NCBI GenBank assembly: GCA_928721565.1
Contig: OV788638.1
Coordinates: 868,001-932,000, forward strand
Source of the DNA: an uncultured Clostridia bacterium
GTDB lineage: Bacteria > Bacillota > Clostridia > TANB77 > CAG-508
Direction: 5' to 3'
DNA length: 64,000 nucleotides
The notes below the pieces were generated by a model, which did not search any database, was not told where the DNA came from, and was given only the letters and a program-made list of their open reading frames with translations. Positions 33,416 through 41,896 of this stretch are shown here, in pieces. Positions within the stretch are counted from its first letter, which is position 1, and each line of letters begins with the position of its first letter. The position numbers were made by a program, and so were the translations under genes.

Positions 33416-33728
33416 CTACTTTTATTTCATTATATTTTTTTAGAACTTCATCATATTTTTTAAATTCATCTTCCCAAATAATATCAGGAATTTTATCAAA
33501 TGCATTGAAAACTTTTTCTGCTTCCATCAAATATACAACTTGCTGCTGAGGAGAAAGAGTCTTATATTTTTTTGCAAATACATATAATTTATCTAAAATT
33601 TGGTTTGCTTCAATAAAGCTCCAAAAGTCTTTTACATTAATTCCAGCTAGTTTTATTTGCATTACAGCATATGCTGCTAATGCGAATATTATAAAAACTA
33701 ATACATATATTATTGCTAATAATGGCAT
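33390..33728 (-). CDS. Small membrane-anchored protein, unknown
   Basis: 112 residues. N-terminal TM helix (LLAIIYVLVFIIFALAAYAVMQI, about 3-25) followed by a soluble helical domain (FWSFIEANQILDKLYVFAKKYKTLSPQQQ...DIIWEDEFKKYDEVLKKYNEIK). RBS AAGAGGTG on the minus strand. Its last nine codons (VDRWMSSSN) come from the terminator hairpin shared with clpC. I do not recognise the family. Confidence 0.65.
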   Translation of the reverse strand: MPLLAIIYVLVFIIFALAAYAVMQIKLAGINVKDFWSFIEANQILDKLYVFAKKYKTLSPQQQVVYLMEAEKVFNAFDKIPDIIWEDEFKKYDEVLKKYNEIKVDRWMSSSN

Positions 33729-33817
33729 ATAAATTTAACACCTCTTTTTAATAAAAATTATTAATCTAATTTATTATAGCATAAATATGTAGAGAATGCA
33801 AATTTTGGTAAAAACTG

Positions 33818-33846
33818 TTGCAATAAAAATTTTTAAAGTATATAAT
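33818..33846 (+). promoter_or_regulatory. Promoter of the CDF transporter gene
   Basis: TTGCAA (33818-33823), 17-bp spacer, TATAAT (33841-33846). Confidence 0.75.
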
Positions 33847-33881
33847 AGAAAGAATGAATTTTCGAGAAAGGACAGAGGAAA

Positions 33882-34745
33882 ATGGAAGAAAGATATAAAG
33901 TCACTCAAAAAGTGGGAAAGTATGGTATGATAGGAAATATATTTTTGCTAGCATTTAAAGCAGTGGTAGCATTTACCAGTAAAAGTCAAGCAATGATAGC
34001 AGACTGTATAAATAGTGCTGGAGATATATTTGCATCATTAATGACAGCGATAGGAAATAAAATAGCAAGTGAACCAGATGATGAGGATCATAATTTTGGA
34101 CATGGAAAAGCTGAATATATATTTTCTCTGTTTATTGCTATTTCAATGGTGGTTGTTTCTGTAAAAACAATAATAGATGCAATATTTGCGTTATTTAATG
34201 GGAATGATATAGTTTTTTCATGGTGGTTAATTGTAGTATGTATTATTACAATAATAACTAAATTATGTCTTTATATATATACAAAAACAATATATAAAAA
34301 ATATAATAATATTTTGTTAGAAGCAAGTATGCAAGATCACAGAAATGATTGTGTAATTACAACATTTACATTAATATCAATACTATTATCTTTAAAAGGA
34401 ATAAATTGGTTTGATAGTGTTGTAGGTATTGGTATATCAGCATGGATTTGCAAAACGGGAATAGAAATATTTATGGAAAGTTATAATATTTTAATGGATA
34501 AATCGATTGATGAAAATACAAAGGATATTATATTAGATTTGATTCATGCATATAAAGAAATAAAGTCAGTAAATGACATTTCATCAGCACCTGTTGGGTA
34601 TCAATATGTAATTTTTTTAACAATTGCAGTTGATGGGGATATGACAACAATAGAAAGTCACAAACTTGCAGACAGTTTAGAAAAAAATATATCGGAATTA
34701 GATAAAGTGTATAAAGCAATAGTACATGTAGAACCGTATGTGTAA
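33882..34745 (+). CDS. Cation diffusion facilitator family transporter
   Basis: 287 residues, usual for CDF proteins. SQAMIADCINSAGDIFASLMTAIG contains the TM2 metal-binding Asp residues, DHNFGHGKAEYI is the conserved HGK loop after TM2, and EASMQDHRNDCVITT gives the TM5 His-Asp pair. Four to six TM helices are followed by a short cytoplasmic beta domain (VNDISSAPVGYQYVIFLTIAVDG) ending in HVEPY. CDF proteins export zinc, manganese, iron or cobalt; the metal cannot be told from sequence. RBS GAAAGGACAGAGG; monocistronic. Confidence 0.92.
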   Translation: MEERYKVTQKVGKYGMIGNIFLLAFKAVVAFTSKSQAMIADCINSAGDIFASLMTAIGNKIASEPDDEDHNFGHGKAEYIFSLFIAISMVVVSVKTIIDAIFALFNGNDIVFSWWLIVVCIITIITKLCLYIYTKTIYKKYNNILLEASMQDHRNDCVITTFTLISILLSLKGINWFDSVVGIGISAWICKTGIEIFMESYNILMDKSIDENTKDIILDLIHAYKEIKSVNDISSAPVGYQYVIFLTIAVDGDMTTIESHKLADSLEKNISELDKVYKAIVHVEPYV

Positions 34746-34750
34746 AACAA

Positions 34751-34780
34751 AAAACTCTGATTTTTATATCAGAGTTTTTT
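34751..34780. terminator. Bidirectional terminator between CDF and stomatin genes
   Basis: AAAACTCTGAT-TTTTAT-ATCAGAGTTTT with T runs on both strands. Confidence 0.9.
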
Positions 34781-34796
34781 GTAGTATAATGTAATT

Positions 34797-35699
34797 TTAT
34801 TTTTTGTCATCTTTAAACATTTCTTTAGCGGCACCTAAGCTGCTTAGAGCATTTGTTGCTTCGAAAGGTATAAATACTTTGTTTGCATCGCCTTTAGCAA
34901 TTTCTTCAAGTGCTTCAAGTGATTTTATTTGAACAAGTTTTTCATCTGGATCTGAAGATTTTATAGCATCATAAACCATAGAGATTTCTTTTGCTTTAGC
35001 TTCTGCAACAGATTTTATAGCTTGTGCTTCACCGGCAGCTCTACGAATACGAGCTTCTCTATCAGCTTCAGCTTCTAGAATAGCAGCTTGTTTTTTTCCT
35101 TCTGCAATAGTAACCGCAGATTGTTTTTGAGCTTCTGCTTCTAGGATTAATGCTCTTTTATTTCTTTCTGCATTCATTTGTTTTTCCATTGCATCTCTAA
35201 TGTCTGCAGGTGGTGTGATGTCTTTGATTTCAACTCTATCTATTTTACATCCCCATCTATCTGTTGCATCATCAAGGATTGTTCTTAATTTAGTATTAAT
35301 GCCATCTCTAGAACTAAATGTTTCATCTAGATCCATTTTACCAACTATGTCACGAATAGTTGTAATTGCAAGATATTCAATACCTTTTTTTAAACTTTGG
35401 ATTTCATAAACTGCTTTAGCTGGATCTGTAATTTGATAAAATACAACAGTATCTATTGTAATTGTAACATTATCTTTAGTAATAACGCCTTGAGGTGGTA
35501 CATCCATTGTTTGTTGTTTTAAACTAACAACACTTCTAACATGATCAAAAAATGGAATAATTATAGTAAGACCTGCATCAGCAACTTTGTGAAATCTACC
35601 TAATCTTTCTATAATATATACCTCAGATTGTCTAACAACTTTGATTGATTTAACTGCTATGATTACTATTATAATAAGTAATGCAATTAAAAAGCCCAT
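34797..35699 (-). CDS. SPFH/band 7 (stomatin-like) protein
   Basis: 300 residues: N-terminal membrane helix (GFLIALLIIIVIIAVKSIKVV), the SPFH domain (about 25-190; SEVYIIERLGRFHKVADAGLTIIIPFFD, VDVPPQGVITKDNV-like), then an Ala/Glu-rich coiled coil (AERNKRALILEAEAQKQSAV) and a short tail. Related to QmcA and slipins, which scaffold membrane microdomains. RBS AAGGAGGAAATT. Encoded 53 bp after an NfeD gene on the same strand, the conserved pairing of the two families. Confidence 0.93.
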   Translation of the reverse strand: MGFLIALLIIIVIIAVKSIKVVRQSEVYIIERLGRFHKVADAGLTIIIPFFDHVRSVVSLKQQTMDVPPQGVITKDNVTITIDTVVFYQITDPAKAVYEIQSLKKGIEYLAITTIRDIVGKMDLDETFSSRDGINTKLRTILDDATDRWGCKIDRVEIKDITPPADIRDAMEKQMNAERNKRALILEAEAQKQSAVTIAEGKKQAAILEAEADREARIRRAAGEAQAIKSVAEAKAKEISMVYDAIKSSDPDEKLVQIKSLEALEEIAKGDANKVFIPFEATNALSSLGAAKEMFKDDKK

Positions 35700-35752
35700 A
35701 ATTTCCTCCTTCTAGCAAGCATGACTTGCTTAAAAATATTTTATAATATTAA

Positions 35753-36193
35753 TTAAATATTAATTTGCATATTTAAAGGTTTTACAAACACTTTAACACC
35801 TTCAATACTTTCGATTTCAACTTTTGTTCCTTTAGGAATAGTAATTTGATTTTTGGTTTTAGCTGACCATATTTCACCTTCTGCCTTTATTAGGCCAGTA
35901 CCATTAATATAATTGATATCTTCTATTACAATACCTTTTTTGCCAACAAGTGAGTAGACATTTGTTGGAGTATGGTCTTCTTTTACAATTTTATTGGCTA
36001 AGGCTCTTGTTGCAAAGATAAGTAAGCATGATGAAATAACAAATACAGTGGTTTGGATAATTAGACTATCTGTAAAAAAACTTATTAACATTGCTAGTAG
36101 TGAAGCAACTCCTAACCAAAATATTAAAAAACCTACAGTAAAAATTTCTATTATGAAAAATACTCCAGAAGCAATTAACCATATTTGCCACAT
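35753..36193 (-). CDS. NfeD family membrane protein
   Basis: 146 residues: three or four TM helices in the first 80 residues (WQIWLIASGVFFIIEIFTVGFLIFWLGVASLLAMLISFF), then a soluble OB-fold domain (about 85-145; LVGKKGIVIEDINYINGTGLIKAEGEIWSA) ending VEIESIEGVKVFVKPL. This is the short, protease-lacking NfeD form that partners with stomatin-like proteins, encoded directly downstream. RBS TGGAGGTTGT. Confidence 0.9.
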   Translation of the reverse strand: MWQIWLIASGVFFIIEIFTVGFLIFWLGVASLLAMLISFFTDSLIIQTTVFVISSCLLIFATRALANKIVKEDHTPTNVYSLVGKKGIVIEDINYINGTGLIKAEGEIWSAKTKNQITIPKGTKVEIESIEGVKVFVKPLNMQINI

Positions 36194-36222
36194 AGTACAA
36201 CCTCCAATCTTTTCACAATTAT

Positions 36223-36250
36223 ATTATACTATAAATTTTTGAAAATTCAA
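36223..36250 (-). promoter_or_regulatory. Promoter of nfeD-stomatin
   Basis: Minus strand TTGAAT (36250-36245), 16-bp spacer, TATAAT (36228-36223). Confidence 0.65.
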
Positions 36251-36327
36251 AGAGATTTCGCAAAAATTATTGTAAAATTAGGAAAAAAATGATAAGATTG
36301 GAATTGATTGAGGAGGAAAAAATAAAT

Positions 36328-37227
36328 ATGGATATAACTGAAATTCAAAAAAAGATTCCAAATGAAAATATTTATTTAAATGAACCAATGAAAAAACATA
36401 CATCATTTAAAATTGGTGGACCAGCAGAATGTTTTATAAAAATAAAGACAATTGAACAATTAAATGAAGTATTAAAATATGTGAAAAAAGAAAATGTAAA
36501 ATTGACAGTAATAGGAAATGGAAGTAATATATTAGTTTCAGATAAAGGCATAGATGGGATAGTTATAAAAATTGAAATAGAAAAAATTCAAAAAGAGATA
36601 CAAAACGGTAAAATTATATTAACTGTTGGAAGTGGGATAAAGCTTGGAGCATTAGCACAAAAACTTTTAAAAGAAGAAATCGCAGGGTTCGAATTTGCAT
36701 CAGGAATACCAGGAACAATTGGCGGAGCAATAAGAATGAATGCTGGTGCACATGGAAGTGAAATGAAGGATATTATAAAAACAGTAACATATATGGATAG
36801 AGATGGAAAAATTTATAGAATAACAAATGAACAAGCAAAATTTGAATATAGAAAAAGTTTATTTACAACAAAAAATTATATAATTTTAGAAACAGAAATA
36901 CAACTAGCAAAGGGAAATTTAAAAGAAATAAAAGAAAAAATGACAGAATACGCAAACTATAGAAAAGAAAGACAACCAATAGAATATCCAAGTGCAGGAA
37001 GTACGTTCAAAAGAGGAGAGGATTTTATAACAGCTAAATTAATTGATGAATGTGGACTAAAAGGATATCAAATAGGAGGGGCACAAATTTCAGAAAAACA
37101 TGCAGGATTTATAATAAACAAAGATAATGCAACGGCAGAAGACGTATTGAAATTAATTAAATATACAGAAGAACAAGTGTATAATAAATTTGGTAAAAAA
37201 ATAGAACAAGAAATAGAGATTATATAG
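36328..37227 (+). CDS. murB: UDP-N-acetylenolpyruvoylglucosamine reductase
   Basis: 299 residues from ATG 36328, 8 bases after GAGGAGG; a longer opening at 36289 lies before this RBS. FAD-binding PCMH-type domain: KKHTSFKIGGPAECFI, VIGNGSNILVSDKGIDG, GFEFASGIPGTIGGAIRMNAGAHG with the catalytic-site Arg/Ser region (PSAGSTFKRGEDF near 230), and AGFIINKDNATAEDVLKLI at the C-terminus. It makes UDP-MurNAc for peptidoglycan. In Firmicutes murB is often followed by rapZ-yvcK-whiA; here only a YvcK homologue follows. Confidence 0.96.
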   Translation: MDITEIQKKIPNENIYLNEPMKKHTSFKIGGPAECFIKIKTIEQLNEVLKYVKKENVKLTVIGNGSNILVSDKGIDGIVIKIEIEKIQKEIQNGKIILTVGSGIKLGALAQKLLKEEIAGFEFASGIPGTIGGAIRMNAGAHGSEMKDIIKTVTYMDRDGKIYRITNEQAKFEYRKSLFTTKNYIILETEIQLAKGNLKEIKEKMTEYANYRKERQPIEYPSAGSTFKRGEDFITAKLIDECGLKGYQIGGAQISEKHAGFIINKDNATAEDVLKLIKYTEEQVYNKFGKKIEQEIEII

Positions 37228-37245
37228 TTTGAAAGGATGATAATA

Positions 37246-38766
37246 ATGAATGGATTAGGACACTGGCTAAAATCAAGCTCAAAGATGAAAAGATGGATAT
37301 TTTTAATATTAGTCGGAATAGTATTAACATGTTATGGAATTGCAAAAATACTAGTACAGAAAGAAATGGAATTTTCAGATGCTGGAAAAGTAATAATAGT
37401 ATTTGTCATTGGTTTTACATGTATAGTATTAGGGTTAATATTCTTAAATAAAAGGAATATGGAACTATTTATAGAAGCAACTGATGATAGAATGAAACAT
37501 AAAAATAATGTAAATGTAAAATCATTAATTTTTGATAGAACAATATATGATAAGGGACCTAAAATAGTAGCAATAGGTGGTGGAACAGGATTAAATACAG
37601 TATTAACTGGAATGAAAAGGTATACAGACAATATAACAGCAATAGTAGCGGTTTCAGAATATGGAAGACAACCTAATAGTTCAAGAAGAGCATTAGAGAC
37701 AACTTTACCATTTGAAGAAGTTAAAGATAGTATTGCAGCTCTTTCAACAGAAAAAACAAATGAATTAGCCAAATTATTAAATCATGAAATGACAAATTCT
37801 AAACTAAGAGGACTAAAATTTTCTGATATATATTTTACGGCAATGAAGGAGATATATAAAAATGATACGGTATCAATAGAAAAAAGTAATTCTATTTTTA
37901 AAATAACAGGGGATGTTAAACCTGTAACATCAGAAGAAATGCAAATATGTGCTGAATTAGAAAATGGATACATAGTTGAAGAAAAAGACAAAATACCAGA
38001 TATAGTAAATGATAGGATGACTAAAATAAATAGAGTGTTTTTGAAACCTTCTAATTGTAAGCCTGCATTAGGAGTAATAGAAGCAATAAAAGAAGCTGAT
38101 AGCATAATAATAGGGCCAGGAAGTTTATATACTAATATAATTCCAAATTTGTTAGTAAATGGAGTTGCTAAAGCAATAAAAGAAAGTAAAGCAATAAAAA
38201 TATATGTTAACAATATAATGACAGAACCTGGGCAAACAGATGACTATTCTGTAGAAGACCATATTAAAGCAATAATAGATCACTGTGGTGAAGGATTAAT
38301 TGATTACTGTATTTATGATACAGGAGAAGTTGTGCCAGAATATATAAAAATGTATAACAAAGAAGGCGCAGATTTAGTTGAACAAAAAATCAATGACCCA
38401 GCATTAAGAAAGATAAAGTTTATAAAGAAAAATATATCAAAAATAGCTGATGGAAAGATTAGACATGATCCATATATGATTGCAGAATCTGCAATTACAT
38501 TAATATGTAATGATATGAAATTTCAGGATAAAGAAAATGATCCATCATATATAATGTTAAATGCAAAATTACAATCAGATAAAAGAATTAATAAATTGAA
38601 AAAAGAAAAAAATAAAAGAGATAAAAGGGCAAGAAAAAAAGGAAAAGATCCAAACAAAAAGGATAGGACAAAAAGACAAAGTAAGTTCAGTGCTAAATAT
38701 AGTGACAGAATAAAATCAATAAAAGAATCAAGCGAAGAAGTACCAAGAAGAAAAAATAGAAGATAG
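37246..38766 (+). CDS. YvcK/CofD-like protein with altered ligand motifs
   Basis: 506 residues from ATG 37246 (GAAAGGATG upstream; an earlier ATG at 37237 lies in the RBS). Two N-terminal TM helices (about 15-68) precede the CofD-like domain: IVAIGGGTGLNTVLTGMKRY is normal and IIGPGSLYTNIIPNLLV plus YVNNIMTEPGQTDDYSVEDH are well kept. But the usual DDGGSSGxLR is replaced by SEYGRQPNSSRRALE, GDxRN by EEVKDS, and the GNL loop by FSDIYF. A very basic 70-residue tail ends the protein. YvcK binds UDP-sugars and supports wall synthesis; this copy may have lost or changed that binding. rapZ and whiA are not adjacent. Confidence 0.8.
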   Translation: MNGLGHWLKSSSKMKRWIFLILVGIVLTCYGIAKILVQKEMEFSDAGKVIIVFVIGFTCIVLGLIFLNKRNMELFIEATDDRMKHKNNVNVKSLIFDRTIYDKGPKIVAIGGGTGLNTVLTGMKRYTDNITAIVAVSEYGRQPNSSRRALETTLPFEEVKDSIAALSTEKTNELAKLLNHEMTNSKLRGLKFSDIYFTAMKEIYKNDTVSIEKSNSIFKITGDVKPVTSEEMQICAELENGYIVEEKDKIPDIVNDRMTKINRVFLKPSNCKPALGVIEAIKEADSIIIGPGSLYTNIIPNLLVNGVAKAIKESKAIKIYVNNIMTEPGQTDDYSVEDHIKAIIDHCGEGLIDYCIYDTGEVVPEYIKMYNKEGADLVEQKINDPALRKIKFIKKNISKIADGKIRHDPYMIAESAITLICNDMKFQDKENDPSYIMLNAKLQSDKRINKLKKEKNKRDKRARKKGKDPNKKDRTKRQSKFSAKYSDRIKSIKESSEEVPRRKNRR

Positions 38767-38799
38767 TAAAGAGAAGTGAACAGAGGAGGAAAAGAAAAT

Positions 38800-40830
38800 A
38801 TGAAGTATGCCAAAGAAAATCTAGAATTAGACAAGGCATTAGAAAGAGAATGGATAATTACTAATGGGATAGGAGGATTTGCATCATCAACAATTATTGG
38901 TGCGAATACAAGAAAATATCATGGATTGCTTGTAGTACCTATTATTCCGCCAGCCAGAAGAAGATTGATACTATCAAAATTAGATGAGAGTATAGAAATT
39001 GATAGAAAAAAATATGAGCTGTTTACAAATATAGGAAAAAACTATATTTCACAAGGTTATAAATATCAAGAAAGCTTCCAAAAAGATATACTTCCAACAT
39101 TTGAATATAAAGTTGAAGATGTAGTTATTACTAAAACTATTTGCATGGAACACTTTAAAAATACAGTTGGAGTATATTACAAAATAAAAAATGGAAGCAA
39201 ACATTCAAAATTAATATTAGCTCCAGTAATGAATTTTAGAAATTCACATGGAATTAATAAAGATCATATTTTTAACATTAAACAAAAAATGAAAAATAAA
39301 AAACTAGAAGTTAAAATTGATGAAGGAAATCCTATTTATATAACAATTAATGAAGGAAATTATATAGAACACAAAAATGATATATTTTATAATATGTTTT
39401 ACATAGAAGAAGAAAAAAGAGGATTTGAACCTGAAGAAAATCATATTGTTCCAGGAAGATATGAAGTAGAAGTAGAGCCAAATGAAGAAAAAGAAATATC
39501 TTTTGTATGTTCAACAGAAGAAAATATAGAAGAAATAGATGCAAGAGCATTAATAGTAAAAGAAACAAATCGTTTAAATAAAATTTTTAATAAATCAAAA
39601 TTAATTGAAAATGTAAAATTAGATAAGACTAAAGAAGAAAAAGAGAGAGATAAATTGATAAAAACGTTTTTGATTGCTACAGACAATTTTATTATAAAAA
39701 GACCTTTATTTAATACATACTCAGCAATTGCCGGATATCCATGGTTCCTTGATTGGATGAGAGATACATTAATATCATTTGAAGGATTGTTTTTAGTAAC
39801 TAAAAGATTTGAAAATGCTAAAAAAGTTCTACAACATTGTATTAGAGATATAAAATATGGTTTAATACCTAATACTTATAGTGAAGATGATTATAGACCA
39901 TTATATAATAGTGTTGATGCATCTTTATTGTTTTTTGAACAAGTAAAAAAATATATAGAATATACAGATGACTACAATTTTGTTATGGAAGATATTTATC
40001 CAAAATTGGAAAATATTATAGAAAATTATGAAAAAGGAATAGACTTAGATAATAATAATATTTATATGGATACAGATGGTTTAATTGTTTCTGGAACAGA
40101 GAACACACAAAATACATGGATGGATGCCAAATATGCAGGGATAGCTGTAACACCACGTAATGGTAAGGCTGTGGAAATTAATGCAATGTGGTATAATGCA
40201 TTAAAGATAATGCAAGAATTAGCAACTAAAAATGATGAGACTAAAAAAGCAAAATATTATGAAAAATTAGCAACAAAATGTAAAAAGTCATATCAAAGTA
40301 AATTTTATAATAAACGTAGAAAATGTTTATATGATGTGCTCGGAGATAGTAAAATTAGACCAAATCAACTATTTGCTTTAAGCTTAACATATCCTGTATT
40401 GGATCCAACATCAGAAGAAGCTAGAAATATGTTAGAAGTAGTTACTAAAAAATTGTTAAATAATTATGGATTAAAGAGTCTCGCTAAAGGAGAAGAAAAT
40501 TATGTCGAAGTATATGAAGGAGATGGATGTAGAAGAGATTTTAGCTATCATCAAGGAATAACTTGGACATGGCTTTTAGGGCCATATTATAATGCATTAA
40601 AGAGATTAGCAACAAGTAGTAAAACCAAAAGAGATAAAACTAAATATGAAGAACAATTAAAACAGTTTATAGCAAATGTTACAAAAACATTTTCAAAAGA
40701 AATTAATGAAAGAGGATGTATTGGAAGTATTGCAGAAATATATGATTCTAAAAGACCATATACACCTAAAGGAGCTTTTGCACAAGCATGGAGTGTTGCA
40801 GAAGTATTCCGAATCATTCTAGAAGCGTAA
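38800..40830 (+). CDS. Amylo-alpha-1,6-glucosidase (glycogen debranching enzyme)
   Basis: 676 residues from ATG 38800, 7 bases after GAGGAGG. N-terminal GDE_N domain (REWIITNGIGGFASSTIIGANTRKYHGLLV), then the (alpha/alpha)6 GDE_C domain of family GH133 from about 285: PWFLDWMRDTLISFEGLFL, DASLLFFEQVKKY, TWMDAKYAGIAVTPRNGKAVEINAMWYNALKIM, with acidic residues expected for catalysis, and FSYHQGITWTWLLGPYYNAL. It trims alpha-1,6 branches of glycogen. It lies with a glucan phosphorylase 4 kb downstream. Confidence 0.92.
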   Translation: MKYAKENLELDKALEREWIITNGIGGFASSTIIGANTRKYHGLLVVPIIPPARRRLILSKLDESIEIDRKKYELFTNIGKNYISQGYKYQESFQKDILPTFEYKVEDVVITKTICMEHFKNTVGVYYKIKNGSKHSKLILAPVMNFRNSHGINKDHIFNIKQKMKNKKLEVKIDEGNPIYITINEGNYIEHKNDIFYNMFYIEEEKRGFEPEENHIVPGRYEVEVEPNEEKEISFVCSTEENIEEIDARALIVKETNRLNKIFNKSKLIENVKLDKTKEEKERDKLIKTFLIATDNFIIKRPLFNTYSAIAGYPWFLDWMRDTLISFEGLFLVTKRFENAKKVLQHCIRDIKYGLIPNTYSEDDYRPLYNSVDASLLFFEQVKKYIEYTDDYNFVMEDIYPKLENIIENYEKGIDLDNNNIYMDTDGLIVSGTENTQNTWMDAKYAGIAVTPRNGKAVEINAMWYNALKIMQELATKNDETKKAKYYEKLATKCKKSYQSKFYNKRRKCLYDVLGDSKIRPNQLFALSLTYPVLDPTSEEARNMLEVVTKKLLNNYGLKSLAKGEENYVEVYEGDGCRRDFSYHQGITWTWLLGPYYNALKRLATSSKTKRDKTKYEEQLKQFIANVTKTFSKEINERGCIGSIAEIYDSKRPYTPKGAFAQAWSVAEVFRIILEA

Positions 40831-40848
40831 AGAAAAAAAGGAGTAGAA

Positions 40849-41874
40849 ATGTTAAAAATTGAAGAATTGGAAAAACAATTAAATCAAGGCAATTGTAAAG
40901 GCATATATTTATTATATGGTGAAGATACATTTTTATTAGAACAACAATTAAACAAAATAAAAAAGAATTTTGGAGAAACAGTAAAAGGAATAAACTACAT
41001 ATATATTGATGAAAATAATGTACAAGAATTAATTGCGGACATAGAAACTCCTGCATTTGGATATTCTAAAAAATTGATAATTGCAAGAAATACAGGAATA
41101 TTTAAGAGAGAAGTTAAAGGTAGAAGTGGAGGAGCGCCTAAAGAATTAAAAGACAAAATAAATAACTACTTAAAAGAAAACATAGAAATAATAAACGAAT
41201 CAGTAATTATTGTATTTGTAGAAAATCAAGTTGAAAAAAATTCAATTTATAATACAATTGAAAAAATAGGAATAGTATGTAATTTCGAGGAGCAAAAACC
41301 ATTTCAGATTATAAAGAGATTAAAATCAGTATGCAATGCTTATAAAGTTAATGTTGCCGAAAATACTCTTCAATATTTAATTGAAAGTTGTGGGACAAAT
41401 ATGCAAGACTTAATAAATGAAATTAGAAAACTTATTGAATATGCTGGTGAAAATGGTACGATACAAAAACAAGATATAGATAAATTGTGTATAAAGAAAA
41501 TTGAAAGCATAATATTTGACTTAACAGATAACTTGGGACAAAAGAAAGTAAAAGAGGCAATGGAAGTATTGTATAATTTAATAGCATCAAAGGAACCGAT
41601 TCAAAAAATATTAATTACATTATATAATCATTTTAAAAAATTATATTTTGTAAAACTTGCTATTTTTTACAATAAGGATATAGCACAAAGTTTACAACTA
41701 AAGCCAAATCAAATATTTTTAGTAAACAAATATAAAACACAGGCTAAAGGTTTTAAAACATCAGAGCTTAGAAAGATAATACAAGAACTTGAAAATTTGG
41801 ATTATAAGTATAAGATAGGATTAATTGATTTAAATGTTGGATTAGAATCAATACTTTGTGCTTATTGCTCATAA
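40849..41874 (+). CDS. holA: DNA polymerase III delta subunit
   Basis: 341 residues. KGIYLLYGEDTFLLEQQLNKIKK at the start, KKLIIARNTGIF, then SVIIVFVENQVEKNSIYNTI and the C-terminal collar domain (FDLTDNLGQKKVKEAMEVLYNLIASKEPIQKILITLYNHFKKLY) are those of HolA/YqeN, the subunit that opens the sliding clamp during loading. RBS AAAGGAGTAG; 18 bp after the debranching gene. Confidence 0.93.
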   Translation: MLKIEELEKQLNQGNCKGIYLLYGEDTFLLEQQLNKIKKNFGETVKGINYIYIDENNVQELIADIETPAFGYSKKLIIARNTGIFKREVKGRSGGAPKELKDKINNYLKENIEIINESVIIVFVENQVEKNSIYNTIEKIGIVCNFEEQKPFQIIKRLKSVCNAYKVNVAENTLQYLIESCGTNMQDLINEIRKLIEYAGENGTIQKQDIDKLCIKKIESIIFDLTDNLGQKKVKEAMEVLYNLIASKEPIQKILITLYNHFKKLYFVKLAIFYNKDIAQSLQLKPNQIFLVNKYKTQAKGFKTSELRKIIQELENLDYKYKIGLIDLNVGLESILCAYCS

Positions 41875-41896
41875 ATAAAAAGGAAAGTGATATTAA

